This document shows positions 7,053-16,237 of a DNA stretch of 64,000 nt, piece after piece; the stretch's first letter is position 1; every line of letters starts with the position of its first letter. The DNA comes from Desulfobacula sp. (GTDB taxonomy: Bacteria > Desulfobacterota > Desulfobacteria > Desulfobacterales > Desulfobacteraceae): positions 1 to 64,000 of the forward strand of contig JAMPXP010000010.1 of NCBI GenBank assembly GCA_023701135.1, given 5' to 3'. A model generated the notes under the pieces. The model did not search any database, was not told the DNA's origin, and saw only the letters and a program-made list of their open reading frames with translations. Both the position numbers and the translations under genes were made by a program.

Positions 7053-9756
7053 GGCCGTCTCCTTTCATTGCATTGTCCCCTGTTCTCAGGTTCTGTTTTC
7101 CGAGATGAATCACCAGGTTGTTGTCACTGGACTCGGGGTCTCTCCCAATCTCAAACCCCAGCTTTTTCCCCAGCGCCAGCATATTTCTGTTCTCCCCCAG
7201 GACAATCCCGTGAACGGTTTTAAACCCCTGTCTTTCAGCAATGGCCAGACATTTTTCCAGAAGGCTTGATCCGATCCCCTTGCCTTGCCAGGCATCCCCC
7301 ACCAGGATGGAAAATTCACCCGTTTTTCCATCGGGTTCACCGATGATTCTGGCAACCCCCACCATGCTGTCGGTTTGAGCCTCTTCATCCAGGGCAACCA
7401 GGGCAATCTCCCGGTCGTAATCGATCTGGGTGAACCGGTCCAGCATCTCGGGGTTCAATCCCTTTAACATCCCGAAAAAACGATAATAAATCGTTGTGGG
7501 CGTCAGTGTTTTAAATAATGCCGTAAACAAAGGGGCATCCTCGGGCTTGACCGGCCGGATAAAAATTTTAAGACCGTCGGTACTGAGCATATGGGATTCA
7601 TCCGCTTCAGGGTAGGGGCTGATGACCAGATGAAGGGAAGAAGGGACGTCCGTCGGGGAAATCCGTATCCGGGCATCCACTGTCACGGGGCTTCCATCCT
7701 TGATCAGGACGGGATTCATATCCAGCTCGGCAATTTCCGGGAAATCGATCAAAAGCTGGGACAGCCGGATAATCATTTCTTCGAGCTTCTCCATATCTGC
7801 GGCAGGCCGGTTTCGATATCCCTTTAACAGAGTGTAAACCTTGGTTTCCTGCATGAGCCGCAAGGCAAGAAGGCGGTTCATGGGCGGAAGCCCCAGAGAC
7901 CTGTCTTTCAACACTTCCGTAAAAATTCCGCCCATTCCGAACAGGATCACCGGACCGAAACCGTTATCACGCTTGGCTCCCATTAAAATTTCAAAATCAG
8001 GGCTGGGAAAATAGGGCTGGAGGGTCACTCCCTCAATTTTTGCATCCGGTTTATACCGCAAAACCGAAGATATAATCTGATGATAGGCCCGGCTGACGTC
8101 TTCATCGCACCGCAAATCCAGACAGACACCTCCGGCATCGGTTTTGTGGGTGATATCCGATGACAAAAGCTTCATGACCAGCGGAAATCCGACTTCCCGG
8201 GCCAGACTCAAGGCCTCGGCTTCCGTTGCGGCCGTTTTTGTCATAATCACAGGCAGACCATAGGCCGTGAGCATTTCCACGGCATCCGGTTCCGGCATAA
8301 AGCCCTCCTGAACCCCTTCGATGAGGCTGCGGGCTTTTTTCTGATCAAATTCCATGTTCCGGTTCATTTTCGGGGGGACTTCCATGAGCGTTTCAAGATT
8401 GGCGGCATATTCAACCATATATAAAAAGGAACGGACCGCCCGTTCCGGTGTATCATAGGTCGGAATCCCGGCTTCATTTAAAACCGCCACCGCCTTTTCT
8501 ATGCTTTTTCCGCCCATCCAGCAAGCAAAGACCGGGTATTTGCGCCCGCTGACGGCAGAAGCCAGCATCTTCGCCACCGGCAAAGGATCGGTAATGGCCT
8601 GGGGGGCAAGAATGACCAGGACCCCATCCAGATTTTTTGAATTAAAGCAGACCGAAAGGGCCTGGTCAAACCGTTCCGCCGTTGCATCCCCCAGGATATC
8701 GATGGGGTTTCCACGGCTCCAGAAAGGCGGCAGGAACGCATCGAGTGCCTTGATTGTTTCAGGGTCAAGCGGTTCGGGTGCTTTTCCATATCGGGCAAGG
8801 GTATCCGCAGCCATTACGCCGGGACCGCCGCCATTGGTGAGGATCGCCAGCCTGGGACCCCGCGGACGCGGTTGCTTGGCCATCAGCTCTGCGCAGTCAA
8901 AGAGTTCTTCAATGGTATCCACACGCACGATACCGGCGCGTTTAAAGGCCGCGTCATACACGGCATCTTCTCCTGCCATGGCGCCGGTGTGAGACGCCGC
9001 AGCTTTTTCACCGGCAGGGCTCCTGCCGGATTTCAGCACGATAATGGGTTTCACCCGTGATACGGAACGGGCGGCGCTCATGAATTTGCGGACATTGGTC
9101 AGGTTTTCGATATACAGTAAAATACTTTTTGCCGAAGGATCATTTCCCATATAATCGATCATGTCTCCGAAATCGATGTCCAGCATGGACCCGATGCTGA
9201 CAAAATGGCTGAATCCCATGCGCTCCTTGGAAGCCATATCAAGGATGGCCCCGCAGATGGCGCCGCTCTGGGAGATAAAGGCCAGGTTTCCGGCCAGGGG
9301 CATGTCCGAAGCAAACCCTGCATTGAGATTCACCCCAGGCCGGATGAGCCCCATGCAATTGGGCCCCAGGATACGAAGCCCGCCGGTATAAGCAATCTTT
9401 TGGATCTGATCTTCGATCTCACGGCCCTGAACACCCACCTCCTTGCCGCCTGCCGAAATAATAATCGCACTGCTCACCTTTTTTTCCACACAGTCCGTCA
9501 CAATATCAATGGCGGTGTGAATGGGGGTGGCAATAACGGCAAGGTCCACCCCCGGCATAAGATCACGGACCGATTTTACGCAGTCATGATCTTGGATGGT
9601 TTTATATTTGGGATTCACCGGCAGAAGCATTCCTGCAAACCCGCCGTCAATAAGATTTTTCATCAGCGCATGGCCGATGGTCCCCTTTTTTTCACTGGCC
9701 CCCACCACTGCAATGTGGCGGGGGTTGAACATGCTTTCCAAATGATATTGCCCCAT
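7033..9756 (-). CDS. ADP-forming acyl-CoA synthetase-like protein fused to GNAT acetyltransferase
   Basis: A 907-residue fusion. Order: CoA-binding domain (VGASEKKGTIGHALMKNL, residues 10-135), succinyl-CoA-ligase-like part (FISQSGAICGAILD about 155, SHTGAMAGEDAVYDAAF about 262), ATP-grasp part (about 480-715, MKLLSSDITHKTDAGGV) and a C-terminal GNAT domain (about 740-890) with the acetyl-CoA loop QGKGIGSSLL. The architecture equals the PatZ/YfiQ-type protein acetyltransferases; the synthetase half may make acetate and ATP from acetyl-CoA or serve only as an acyl-CoA sensor. It probably acetylates lysines, for example of acyl-CoA synthetases, and so couples energy state to metabolism. The adjacent, overlapping hybrid kinase suggests linked control. 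AAGGA lies five bases before the ATG. Confidence 0.88.
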   Translation of the reverse strand: MGQYHLESMFNPRHIAVVGASEKKGTIGHALMKNLIDGGFAGMLLPVNPKYKTIQDHDCVKSVRDLMPGVDLAVIATPIHTAIDIVTDCVEKKVSSAIIISAGGKEVGVQGREIEDQIQKIAYTGGLRILGPNCMGLIRPGVNLNAGFASDMPLAGNLAFISQSGAICGAILDMASKERMGFSHFVSIGSMLDIDFGDMIDYMGNDPSAKSILLYIENLTNVRKFMSAARSVSRVKPIIVLKSGRSPAGEKAAASHTGAMAGEDAVYDAAFKRAGIVRVDTIEELFDCAELMAKQPRPRGPRLAILTNGGGPGVMAADTLARYGKAPEPLDPETIKALDAFLPPFWSRGNPIDILGDATAERFDQALSVCFNSKNLDGVLVILAPQAITDPLPVAKMLASAVSGRKYPVFACWMGGKSIEKAVAVLNEAGIPTYDTPERAVRSFLYMVEYAANLETLMEVPPKMNRNMEFDQKKARSLIEGVQEGFMPEPDAVEMLTAYGLPVIMTKTAATEAEALSLAREVGFPLVMKLLSSDITHKTDAGGVCLDLRCDEDVSRAYHQIISSVLRYKPDAKIEGVTLQPYFPSPDFEILMGAKRDNGFGPVILFGMGGIFTEVLKDRSLGLPPMNRLLALRLMQETKVYTLLKGYRNRPAADMEKLEEMIIRLSQLLIDFPEIAELDMNPVLIKDGSPVTVDARIRISPTDVPSSLHLVISPYPEADESHMLSTDGLKIFIRPVKPEDAPLFTALFKTLTPTTIYYRFFGMLKGLNPEMLDRFTQIDYDREIALVALDEEAQTDSMVGVARIIGEPDGKTGEFSILVGDAWQGKGIGSSLLEKCLAIAERQGFKTVHGIVLGENRNMLALGKKLGFEIGRDPESSDNNLVIHLGKQNLRTGDNAMKGDGHGEYDG

Positions 9757-9840
9757 ATTTATCCTTATGGTTTACCGCCTGACACCCTGGGCTTCAATTA
9801 ACGGGCCGATCTTTCATATCATCGGCATTTAAAGTTCCTG

Positions 9841-10398
9841 TCAATCAAGCCGGTCGATATCTTCAAAGGCGTCCAGCACTATTCCTGTTCCAATCGAAAT
9901 CAGCAGGATATCCTGGGCCACACGCACAAAGCGGTGCCTCGGTGGTGGATGTCCCAATTGCACAAGGATGCTCGGCGGAAGATCATGGTAGATCACTTCT
10001 CTGGGAAGCGGCCGGCCTTTTCTCCACATTTTTGCATGACCGGGGGGTATGCAATGGTTGCCCTTCCTGATAAAACCCGGCGGGCAGCGCCCCTTTCGAA
10101 ATCGATCGGAATAATATTGGTGGATGAACTGCCTGTTTTGTTCGTTGAAGTACCCGCTCGTCCGGGCTCCACGATCACTTCTCCCGTCATAGGACCCATG
10201 AGCAGGAGTCCTGTCGTCTCTATGGTTCTCACGCTTTTCTTCATTTCTGTATTTCTCACGCCTTTCTTCGTCTCTGTAATTTTCACGCTTTTTATCGCCG
10301 GCCCAATCCGGCTTATCTGCGAGTACCGTGCCCGTTGACCATATCCCGGCAAAAACAAGCGCCAGGATAAAACTCATCTGAAACATAAACCGTTGCAT
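9841..10398 (-). CDS. CigR/RcnB-like periplasmic protein
   Basis: The 185-residue protein has a signal peptide (MQRFMFQMSFILALVF, cleavage after VLA), a highly charged Arg/Glu/Asp linker with repeated (R)EN(Y/H)R(D/N)EE units, and a conserved end. That end contains CPPGFIRKGNHCIPPGHAK, LPREV, HRFVRVAQDILLISIGTG and a final DAFEDI, the pattern of the CigR family (anti-virulence regulator in Salmonella). The molecular function is unclear in all members; an envelope role is likely. Start at 10398 is chosen because AGGAG precedes it and the signal peptide begins there; the longer frame adds 34 residues overlapping glgP. It follows glgP by 31 bases. Confidence 0.7.
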   Translation of the reverse strand: MQRFMFQMSFILALVFAGIWSTGTVLADKPDWAGDKKRENYRDEERREKYRNEEKRENHRDDRTPAHGSYDGRSDRGARTSGYFNEQNRQFIHQYYSDRFRKGRCPPGFIRKGNHCIPPGHAKMWRKGRPLPREVIYHDLPPSILVQLGHPPPRHRFVRVAQDILLISIGTGIVLDAFEDIDRLD

Positions 10399-10429
10399 AA
10401 CCTTGCTCCTAACAGACGTTTGGGTCTCT

Positions 10430-12571
10430 TTAAATACTTTTATTATAAAATTTTTCAACATATTGCTTGACCATCCGGCGGGCGGAAAATCGGGCTGCAT
10501 TGCTTTTCATGGTTTCCTTCATGAGTTTGACCCATTCGTGGGGAATGCTGTTTTCCGACATGCTGTAATACAGCGGTATGATTTCTTTTTCCAGAAGATG
10601 ATAAATTTTTTGGGCATCCTTTTCTTCAGGATCATCATGATTTTCTTCGTGTTTTACTGCCCAGCCGTTTCTGCCGTTAAAGCCTTCCTCCCACCATCCG
10701 TCCAGGATGCTCAAATGGGGCACACCGTTCAAGGCTGCCTTCATGCCGCTGGTACCGCAGGCTTCAAAAGGCGGCAAGGGGGTGTTCAGCCATATATCCA
10801 CCCCGTGAACCAGATACTGGGCCAATCGCTCGCCGTAATCCTCCACAAATGCGATCCGGCCGCCAAGCTCCGGATCACGGGCCAGGTTGATCAGATTTTG
10901 CAATACCCGTTTCCCGGGATCATCCGAGGGATGGGCTTTTCCGGCAAAGATAATCTGGATGGGCCGCCAGCGGTCCTTGAGAATTTTTTTAAGCCGGGGA
11001 AGGTCCTTGAAAATCAGTAACGCTCTTTTGTAGGTTGCAAACCTGCGGGCAAATCCGATGGTCAGCACCGACGGGTCCAGAAAGACACCGCCCGTCAGAA
11101 TAATGGAAGGGCCGCTGTCTCCAATCACCCAACGCTGACGGGACCGCTCCCGGACAGCATCCATGAGTTTCATCTTGAGCAGATAATGGGTTCGCCACAG
11201 CTCGGTATCCGGGATGGTATCGATCCGCTGCCAGACAGCCGTGTCATCGTGGTTGTTCATCCAGCCGGCACCAAGATACCGGTCCAGCAGAAGCCTTATT
11301 TTGGGTTCGATCCAGGTGGGCACATGAACGCCGTTGGTGATATGATCAATAGGAACCTCATCTTCCGGCACATCAGGCCAGAGGCTGTGCCACATCTGTC
11401 TTGAAACTTTTGCATGGCGTTTGCTCACCGCATTCCGATGACCGGATAACCTTAATGCAAAGGCCGTCATATTGAACCCGGATTCGGGTTTTTCCGGGTG
11501 GATGCCTAAGTTTAGAAATGCATCCCGATCCAGACCCAACCCCGGCCAATAGGAATGGAAATATTTTTCGATCATCTGAAAGGGGAAAACATCATGGCCT
11601 GCCGACACCGGTGTATGGGTCGTAAAAATGGTGGTCTTGATATGCTGGGCCAGGGCCGCCGCAAAATCCTTTCCCTCCGACACCGTTGCCCTGATCCGTT
11701 CAAGAAGGGCAAAGGCGGCATGGCCTTCATTCAGGTGCAGAATATAGTGATCAATCCCCAGTTTTTTCAGCATCTGGGCGCCGCCAAGCCCCAGGATAAT
11801 TTCCTGGCGCAGGCGCTGCTCCATATCCCCGGTATAGAGCCGGGCCGTGATGGTCCGGTTCCAGGGATCATTTATCTCCAGTTCCGTATCCATCAAATAA
11901 AGGGGAACCTGCCCGACATCCACCTTCCACACTGCCACGTGGATGGGCGGGTCGGTCAGCGGCACCCGGATGACCATTTGTTGGCCGGCCGTGTCCATGA
12001 CCCTTGAAATGGGAGCTGCATCCCGGTTGATGGACTCGACAAAATTTTCCTGCCATCCGTCATCCCGGATCTGCTGCCTGAAATACCCGTCAGGATACAT
12101 GAACCCCACGGCCACGAGAGGCAGGCATAAATCACTGCATTCCTTGATGAAATCGCCTGCCAGGAACCCGAGGCCCCCGGCATAAAAGGGCAAGGAGCGA
12201 TGAAGACCGTATTCAGCGGAAAAATAAGCCACGGAATAGTTGCGATCCGGACAGACAGGGTCCAATACGCCGCATCTTTTTATCTTCATATAGTGATGGA
12301 AAGATTCCATGACCGCATCATACCGGTTTAGATAATCAGGATCGGATGCTGCTTTTTCAAGAAAATCCTGCGGCAATTCCCTGAACATTTTATCCGGGTT
12401 ATGGCCGCTTTCCTTCCAGGCCTGACGGTCCAGGGTTTTAAACAGCATCCGTGCGCCGGGGTTCCAACTCCACCATAGGTTTTCAGCCAGTTCTTCCAGG
12501 CCTGCAAGACGACTGGGCAAGTGAGGGAAAAGCGGCACACCACCCATTTTTTTTTCCGTATCTAATGTCAT
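10430..12571 (-). CDS. glgP: Alpha-glucan (glycogen) phosphorylase
   Basis: GT35 phosphorylase of 713 residues that releases glucose 1-phosphate from glycogen or maltodextrin with phosphate. It has the N-terminal LAENLWWSWNP opening of the shorter bacterial/archaeal type, the YFSAEYGLHRSLPFYAGGLG active-site region, HLNEGHAAFA, TTHTPVSAGHD, and the pyridoxal-phosphate motif EACGTSGMKAALNG, with Lys conserved. It is the first gene of a leftward row of about nine genes. A consensus sigma-54 promoter lies at 12657-12672 and a paired operator at 12772-12803. Phosphorolysis of a storage glucan would save ATP, which suits induction under energy shortage. Confidence 0.92.
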   Translation of the reverse strand: MTLDTEKKMGGVPLFPHLPSRLAGLEELAENLWWSWNPGARMLFKTLDRQAWKESGHNPDKMFRELPQDFLEKAASDPDYLNRYDAVMESFHHYMKIKRCGVLDPVCPDRNYSVAYFSAEYGLHRSLPFYAGGLGFLAGDFIKECSDLCLPLVAVGFMYPDGYFRQQIRDDGWQENFVESINRDAAPISRVMDTAGQQMVIRVPLTDPPIHVAVWKVDVGQVPLYLMDTELEINDPWNRTITARLYTGDMEQRLRQEIILGLGGAQMLKKLGIDHYILHLNEGHAAFALLERIRATVSEGKDFAAALAQHIKTTIFTTHTPVSAGHDVFPFQMIEKYFHSYWPGLGLDRDAFLNLGIHPEKPESGFNMTAFALRLSGHRNAVSKRHAKVSRQMWHSLWPDVPEDEVPIDHITNGVHVPTWIEPKIRLLLDRYLGAGWMNNHDDTAVWQRIDTIPDTELWRTHYLLKMKLMDAVRERSRQRWVIGDSGPSIILTGGVFLDPSVLTIGFARRFATYKRALLIFKDLPRLKKILKDRWRPIQIIFAGKAHPSDDPGKRVLQNLINLARDPELGGRIAFVEDYGERLAQYLVHGVDIWLNTPLPPFEACGTSGMKAALNGVPHLSILDGWWEEGFNGRNGWAVKHEENHDDPEEKDAQKIYHLLEKEIIPLYYSMSENSIPHEWVKLMKETMKSNAARFSARRMVKQYVEKFYNKSI

Positions 12572-12656
12572 AAGACAGCCTTTATTTTACTCGAATTTCC
12601 CTTGGTTTTTCAGACAGCATCTTCCTTGACGTATTCCGTGATCAGAAATGTTTAAG

Positions 12657-12672
12657 AGCAAGCTTCATGCCA
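12657..12672 (-). promoter_or_regulatory. Sigma-54 (-24/-12) promoter of the glgP row
   Basis: On the minus strand this reads TGGCATGAAGCTTGCT, against the RpoN consensus TGGCACG-N4-TTGCW: GG at -24, GC at -12, correct spacing, one mismatch. The same 16 bases occur at 33300-33315. The predicted start is near 12646, giving a leader of about 75 bases before glgP. A 9-bp inverted repeat (CATGACCGG/CCGGTCATG, 12671-12707) overlaps the -24 side. Confidence 0.8.
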
Positions 12673-12771
12673 TGACCGGCCCCTGTTTTCAGATGAAGCC
12701 GGTCATGTTGATTTAAAGGAGGGATCCGTTCTTTTAAAACTCTGCGTGATATTAAAAAACGGTAGAATAGC

Positions 12772-12803
12772 GGTCATATGTGACCAGTGGTCGTATATGG
12801 ACC
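12772..12803. promoter_or_regulatory. Paired palindromic operator (putative enhancer for the sigma-54 activator)
   Basis: Two palindromes follow each other: GGTCATATGTGACC (12772-12785) and GGTCGTATATGGACC (12789-12803), start-to-start 17 bases. Their centre is about 115 bases upstream of the -24 box. Similar pairs at matching distance occur at 16096-16127 and 33416-33446. This is the expected place for an NtrC-family enhancer. Confidence 0.7.
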
Positions 12804-12836
12804 GATTTTTCAGACAGGCCCAGTCAAACTGATTCA

Positions 12837-12859
12837 TGGGTTTGATCACCGGAAACCCA
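12837..12859 (-). terminator. Weak hairpin after the Ca2+-ATPase gene
   Basis: A perfect 7-bp inverted repeat TGGGTTT/AAACCCA with a 9-base loop lies 26 bases behind the ATPase stop codon. No U-run follows on the minus strand, so termination is uncertain. Confidence 0.3.
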
Positions 12860-12884
12860 GGTTCATTCATGCCGTCATAAAATC

Positions 12885-15575
12885 CTATTTTTTGCGCAGA
12901 AACAGTTTTCTAAACTCGGTGATGAATATGGTTGCCACAGCTCCGGCGGCACAGACGGCAAGTTCTTCCCATCGCAGAGGGAACGTGCGGAAAACCAGGT
13001 TGAAAAAAGGAACATAAATAATAATCATCTGCAAGATCAACGTAACACCAACAGCGGCTAAAAGCATGGGATTGCTGAACCAGGAATAGGAAAACAACGA
13101 TTGATGCTGTTTTTGAACGCAGAGCGCATAGGCCATCTGGCAGAAGGTTAACATGGTAAAAACCATGGTCTGCCAGGCCTGGGAACCGGTTCCCTTATTC
13201 CAGAACCCGTATCCGACTCCTACTGAAATCAGGCCCATGATCACCCCCATCATGAGAATCTGCAGGCCCAGGCCCCGTGCAAAAATTCCCTCTTTCGGAT
13301 CAAGCGGCGGGCGATCCATAATTTTCTGCTCGGCCTCTTCATATCCAAGGGCGATGGCAGGTATGCCGTCGGTCACCAGATTGATCCATAAAATCTGAAT
13401 CGGAAGCAAGGGCAGAGGCATTCCGAGCAACGGCCCGGTAAGCATCACAACGATTTCCCCCGTGTTTCCCGTGAGAATATATCGGACGAATTTACGGATA
13501 TTATCATAGATACGGCGCCCTTCTTTAACGGCTGCAACAATGGTGGCAAAATTATCGTCCAGAAGAACCATGTCCGAAGCTTCTTTGCTGACGTCGGTGC
13601 CGGTAATTCCCATAGCCACACCGATATCGGCTGATTTCAGGGCCGGCGCATCGTTTACGCCGTCACCGGTCATGGAAACGATCTCATGCTGTTTTTGCAG
13701 CACATCTATGATAATCATTTTATGGCTGGGCGAGACCCGAGCAAATACAGAGGTTTCCGGAATGCTAAGGTTGCGCTCTTCCTCGGTCATCTTTTCCAGA
13801 TCCTGGCCGGTCAGGAAGGTGTCTGTATCCGTAAGACCCAATTGTCCGGCGATGGCGACGGCAGTAAGGGGATGGTCTCCGGTAATCATCACCGGACGAA
13901 TTCCTGCCTGTTTACAAAGCCGCACCGCCTCAACCGCTTCAGGACGCACCGGATCGATCATTCCGGCCAGACCCAGATAAATAAGGTTCTGTTCATAACG
14001 CTCCGGCCGGTCCAGTTCATCGACATCGATGAAACGATAGGCCAGCCCAAGGACCCGAATACCGTTTTTAGACATGGCGGTATTTTCAGCCAGAATCGTA
14101 TTTTTTTGTTTATCATCGAGAGGCTCGATCTTGCCGTTTATCAGGATGCGGCCGCAACCATCGATCAATCCGTCTGCGGCGCCTTTGGTCAACAGGATAT
14201 GGCCGGTATGTCCGTCCTGTTCGGATAAAGCGGAAATAGGATAGGGCGACGCCTTATCGGAAGCCGAGGGCATGGCATGAACCGTGGACATGCGTTTGCG
14301 TTCCGAATCAAAAGGCAATTCACGCACCCGCGGCAACACGGTTTTAAGACCGGTCTGAACCAGTCCTGCCTGATGGGCGGCAAGCACCAGCGCGCCTTCT
14401 GTAGGGTCCCCTAAAATATTCCGGCGGGCGCCCTCGTCTATGACGGCATCGTTGCAGAGCGTGCCCGTCAGCAGCAGTAAAGAAAGATCAATATCTTCTT
14501 TGTGTCCGGCAACTGCTTCGGCAAGTGTAACCCTGCGGTCCGGCAGCACCACTTCGGTCACGGTCATTTTATTCTGGGTTAATGTGCCTGTTTTATCCGA
14601 ACAGATCACCGTCACACTGCCCAGGGTTTCAACAGCGGCAAGCTGCCGGATCAGCGCCTTTTGTTTCAGCATCTGCTGTGCGCCAAGAGCCAGGGCGATG
14701 GTGACCACAGCCGGCAGACCTTCGGGAATGGCGGCCACTGCCATGCTGATGGCGGTCATAAACATCACCTTCCATCCGGCACCCTGCAGATACATCAAAC
14801 CGGCCACCACAAAAATCAACCCCACGGCAGCCATGGACAGAGATCTGCCCAGCTTGGCCAACCGGCGCTGCAAAGGAGTTTGCTCGTCTTCCACACCATG
14901 CAGAAGCGTGGCGATTTTTCCCAGTTCCGTTTGCATCCCGGTGCTTGTCACCACGGCTTGCCCGCGCCCATAGGTAACCACCGTCCCCATATAGATCATG
15001 TTTTTCCGGTCAGCCAGGGCATAATCGCCGCCTTCAAGCCTGTGGGAATGTTTATCCACCGATTCCGATTCACCGGTCAGGGCGGCTTCCTGCACTTTGA
15101 GATTTACGGCTTCTATCAGACGGGCATCGGCAGGCACGACATTTCCGGATTCTATCAACAGGATATCACCCGGAACCAGCTCTTTTGCAGAAATCTGCTG
15201 TTCCTTACCGTCACGCAACACCCTGACAGTTGGTACGGTCATTTTTTTAAGAGCTGCCATTGCATTTTCAGCTTTGAATTCCTGCCAGAAGCCGAGAATG
15301 GTGTTCAGCACAACAATGATGAAAATAACGACGGCATCGATATATTCCTGAAGCGCCGCCGAAATGAACACGGCTGCCAGCAGAATAAGGATCATCACTT
15401 CTTTTACCTGGTCCAGCAGAATACGCCAGGCGCTTTTTCTGCCCTTTTCAACAAGTTCATTGGGACCGTACGTATTGAGCCGCTGTGCAGCCTCGGCAGT
15501 TGATAACCCCTGCCCGGCAATCGTTGCATGATTTTGTAAAACAATCTCAGCGGTCAGGGCATGTGGCTCCTGCAT
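12885..15575 (-). CDS. P-type Ca2+-transporting ATPase (P2 subfamily)
   Basis: This 896-residue inner-membrane pump has cation-ATPase N-terminal, E1-E2 (LTGESE), phosphorylation ([13 protein letters not shown], phospho-Asp), hinge ([12 protein letters not shown]) and C-terminal transmembrane parts. Calcium-ligand residues of SERCA type are visible: Glu in PEGLPAVV (M4), Asn and Glu in GNTGEIVV (M5), Asn and Asp in WINLVTDG (M6). Export of Ca2+ (or Mn2+) is the likely role. It is preceded by a YqaE/Pmp3 gene (stop at 15584, eight bases before) and a 34-residue membrane peptide, with a putative sigma-54 promoter and paired operator upstream. The ribosome site is poor, so translation may be coupled to yqaE. 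Confidence 0.92.
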   Translation of the reverse strand: MQEPHALTAEIVLQNHATIAGQGLSTAEAAQRLNTYGPNELVEKGRKSAWRILLDQVKEVMILILLAAVFISAALQEYIDAVVIFIIVVLNTILGFWQEFKAENAMAALKKMTVPTVRVLRDGKEQQISAKELVPGDILLIESGNVVPADARLIEAVNLKVQEAALTGESESVDKHSHRLEGGDYALADRKNMIYMGTVVTYGRGQAVVTSTGMQTELGKIATLLHGVEDEQTPLQRRLAKLGRSLSMAAVGLIFVVAGLMYLQGAGWKVMFMTAISMAVAAIPEGLPAVVTIALALGAQQMLKQKALIRQLAAVETLGSVTVICSDKTGTLTQNKMTVTEVVLPDRRVTLAEAVAGHKEDIDLSLLLLTGTLCNDAVIDEGARRNILGDPTEGALVLAAHQAGLVQTGLKTVLPRVRELPFDSERKRMSTVHAMPSASDKASPYPISALSEQDGHTGHILLTKGAADGLIDGCGRILINGKIEPLDDKQKNTILAENTAMSKNGIRVLGLAYRFIDVDELDRPERYEQNLIYLGLAGMIDPVRPEAVEAVRLCKQAGIRPVMITGDHPLTAVAIAGQLGLTDTDTFLTGQDLEKMTEEERNLSIPETSVFARVSPSHKMIIIDVLQKQHEIVSMTGDGVNDAPALKSADIGVAMGITGTDVSKEASDMVLLDDNFATIVAAVKEGRRIYDNIRKFVRYILTGNTGEIVVMLTGPLLGMPLPLLPIQILWINLVTDGIPAIALGYEEAEQKIMDRPPLDPKEGIFARGLGLQILMMGVIMGLISVGVGYGFWNKGTGSQAWQTMVFTMLTFCQMAYALCVQKQHQSLFSYSWFSNPMLLAAVGVTLILQMIIIYVPFFNLVFRTFPLRWEELAVCAAGAVATIFITEFRKLFLRKK

Positions 15576-15583
15576 AATTTTGC

Positions 15584-15742
15584 TCAGCGTTTGGCAATGA
15601 TCCAGACCGCGTGCACGATGCCGGGAATGTAGCCTAAAAGGGTCAGAAGAATATTCAGCCAGAAGGCACCGCGAAAGCCCACCTCAAGAAAAACGCCTAA
15701 AGGGGGGAGCAGTATCGCTATAATTATTTTTACCAGATCCAT
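15584..15742 (-). CDS. YqaE/Pmp3-family small membrane protein
   Basis: The 52-residue protein consists of two hydrophobic helices joined by a short loop. It has the family features LLPPLGVFLEVG, FWLNILLTLLGYIPGIVHA and a short basic end (AKR). Pmp3/YqaE proteins are stress-induced membrane peptides; loss of yeast Pmp3 hyperpolarises the membrane and sensitises cells to cations. It starts at ATG 15742 and stops eight bases before the Ca2+-ATPase, a sensible partnership for ion homeostasis. It lies in the putative sigma-54 operon. Confidence 0.85.
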   Translation of the reverse strand: MDLVKIIIAILLPPLGVFLEVGFRGAFWLNILLTLLGYIPGIVHAVWIIAKR

Positions 15743-15791
15743 GAGTCATTTCCTCTTAAAGTTCTTAAATGCCATTTTCAACAAAATGGAC

Positions 15792-15896
15792 TCAGGTGCA
15801 TCCACGCAGGACGAACAGCACCAATAGGATGGGGATAGGAATTCCCAGAGCCCAAAGCAAAATCCAACCAACCTTCCCCTTTTCATCCTTAAGCAT
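15792..15896 (-). CDS. Tiny single-pass membrane protein (34 aa)
   Basis: The ORF encodes a charged head (MLKDEKGKVG), one hydrophobic helix with an internal IPIPILLVL, and a short RGCT tail. GGAGG lies seven bases before ATG 15896, supporting translation. It is the first gene of the ATPase operon, about 70 bases after the predicted sigma-54 start. I recognise no characterised family; similar tails occur in unnamed proteobacterial peptides. It may be an accessory subunit of the pump or a stress peptide. Confidence 0.6.
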   Translation of the reverse strand: MLKDEKGKVGWILLWALGIPIPILLVLFVLRGCT

Positions 15897-15977
15897 ATCG
15901 ATCCTCCATTAAAATTGAATTTTTTTTTAAAAATGGCCTTCCTTCTGTTTTATTACTGGTTGAGCAAACTATAAATA

Positions 15978-15993
15978 CTCAAGTTTTGTGCCA
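15978..15993 (-). promoter_or_regulatory. Probable sigma-54 promoter of the Ca2+-ATPase operon
   Basis: The minus strand reads TGGCACAAAACTTGAG. The -24 element TGGCAC is perfect and the spacing correct, but the -12 element is TTGA instead of TTGC. The support is mainly positional: a paired operator lies about 119 bases upstream, as at the two stronger promoters. Confidence 0.5.
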
Positions 15994-16095
15994 GGCTTTC
16001 AACACGCAATGTTTTATGATCTATCCTTTTGATTTTTAATCATAATCATTTAAATAAGCACTTATGAAACGGTCATTGGGTTGCCATATAGAAAG

Positions 16096-16127
16096 GGTCG
16101 GATTTAATCTTATGATCATATATGACC
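16096..16127. promoter_or_regulatory. Paired operator, one strong and one weak half
   Basis: GATCATATATGACC (16114-16127) matches the palindrome of the other two pairs at 13 of 14 places. An imperfect partner, GGTCGGATTTAATC (16096-16109), precedes it by 18 bases and keeps only one arm. The pair is centred about 119 bases upstream of the -24 box of the ATPase operon. Confidence 0.5.
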
Positions 16128-16237
16128 TGGAAACCGGCAAATGAAAACAAGAGGGTGCGGGCCGGTTAAACAATCAGAAAGGCCACATCAGGGCGGCCTA
16201 TGGCTATAAAAAAAATCCTATGTATAATCCGAATTGT

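Noticed and set aside
5715-7223. Long plus-strand ORF of 502 codons opposite the hybrid kinase
   Set aside because: It lies fully antisense to a kinase and the end of the synthetase gene with clear domains; its composition (Gly, His, Asp, Phe rich) is that of a complementary shadow.
14661-15503. 280-codon plus-strand ORF opposite the P-type ATPase
   Set aside because: Histidine-rich shadow frame, no start signals.
16180-16199. Terminator hairpin behind the DUF421 gene
   Set aside because: Stem AGGCC/GGCCT is only five bases with a 10-base loop and lacks a U-run, too weak to list.
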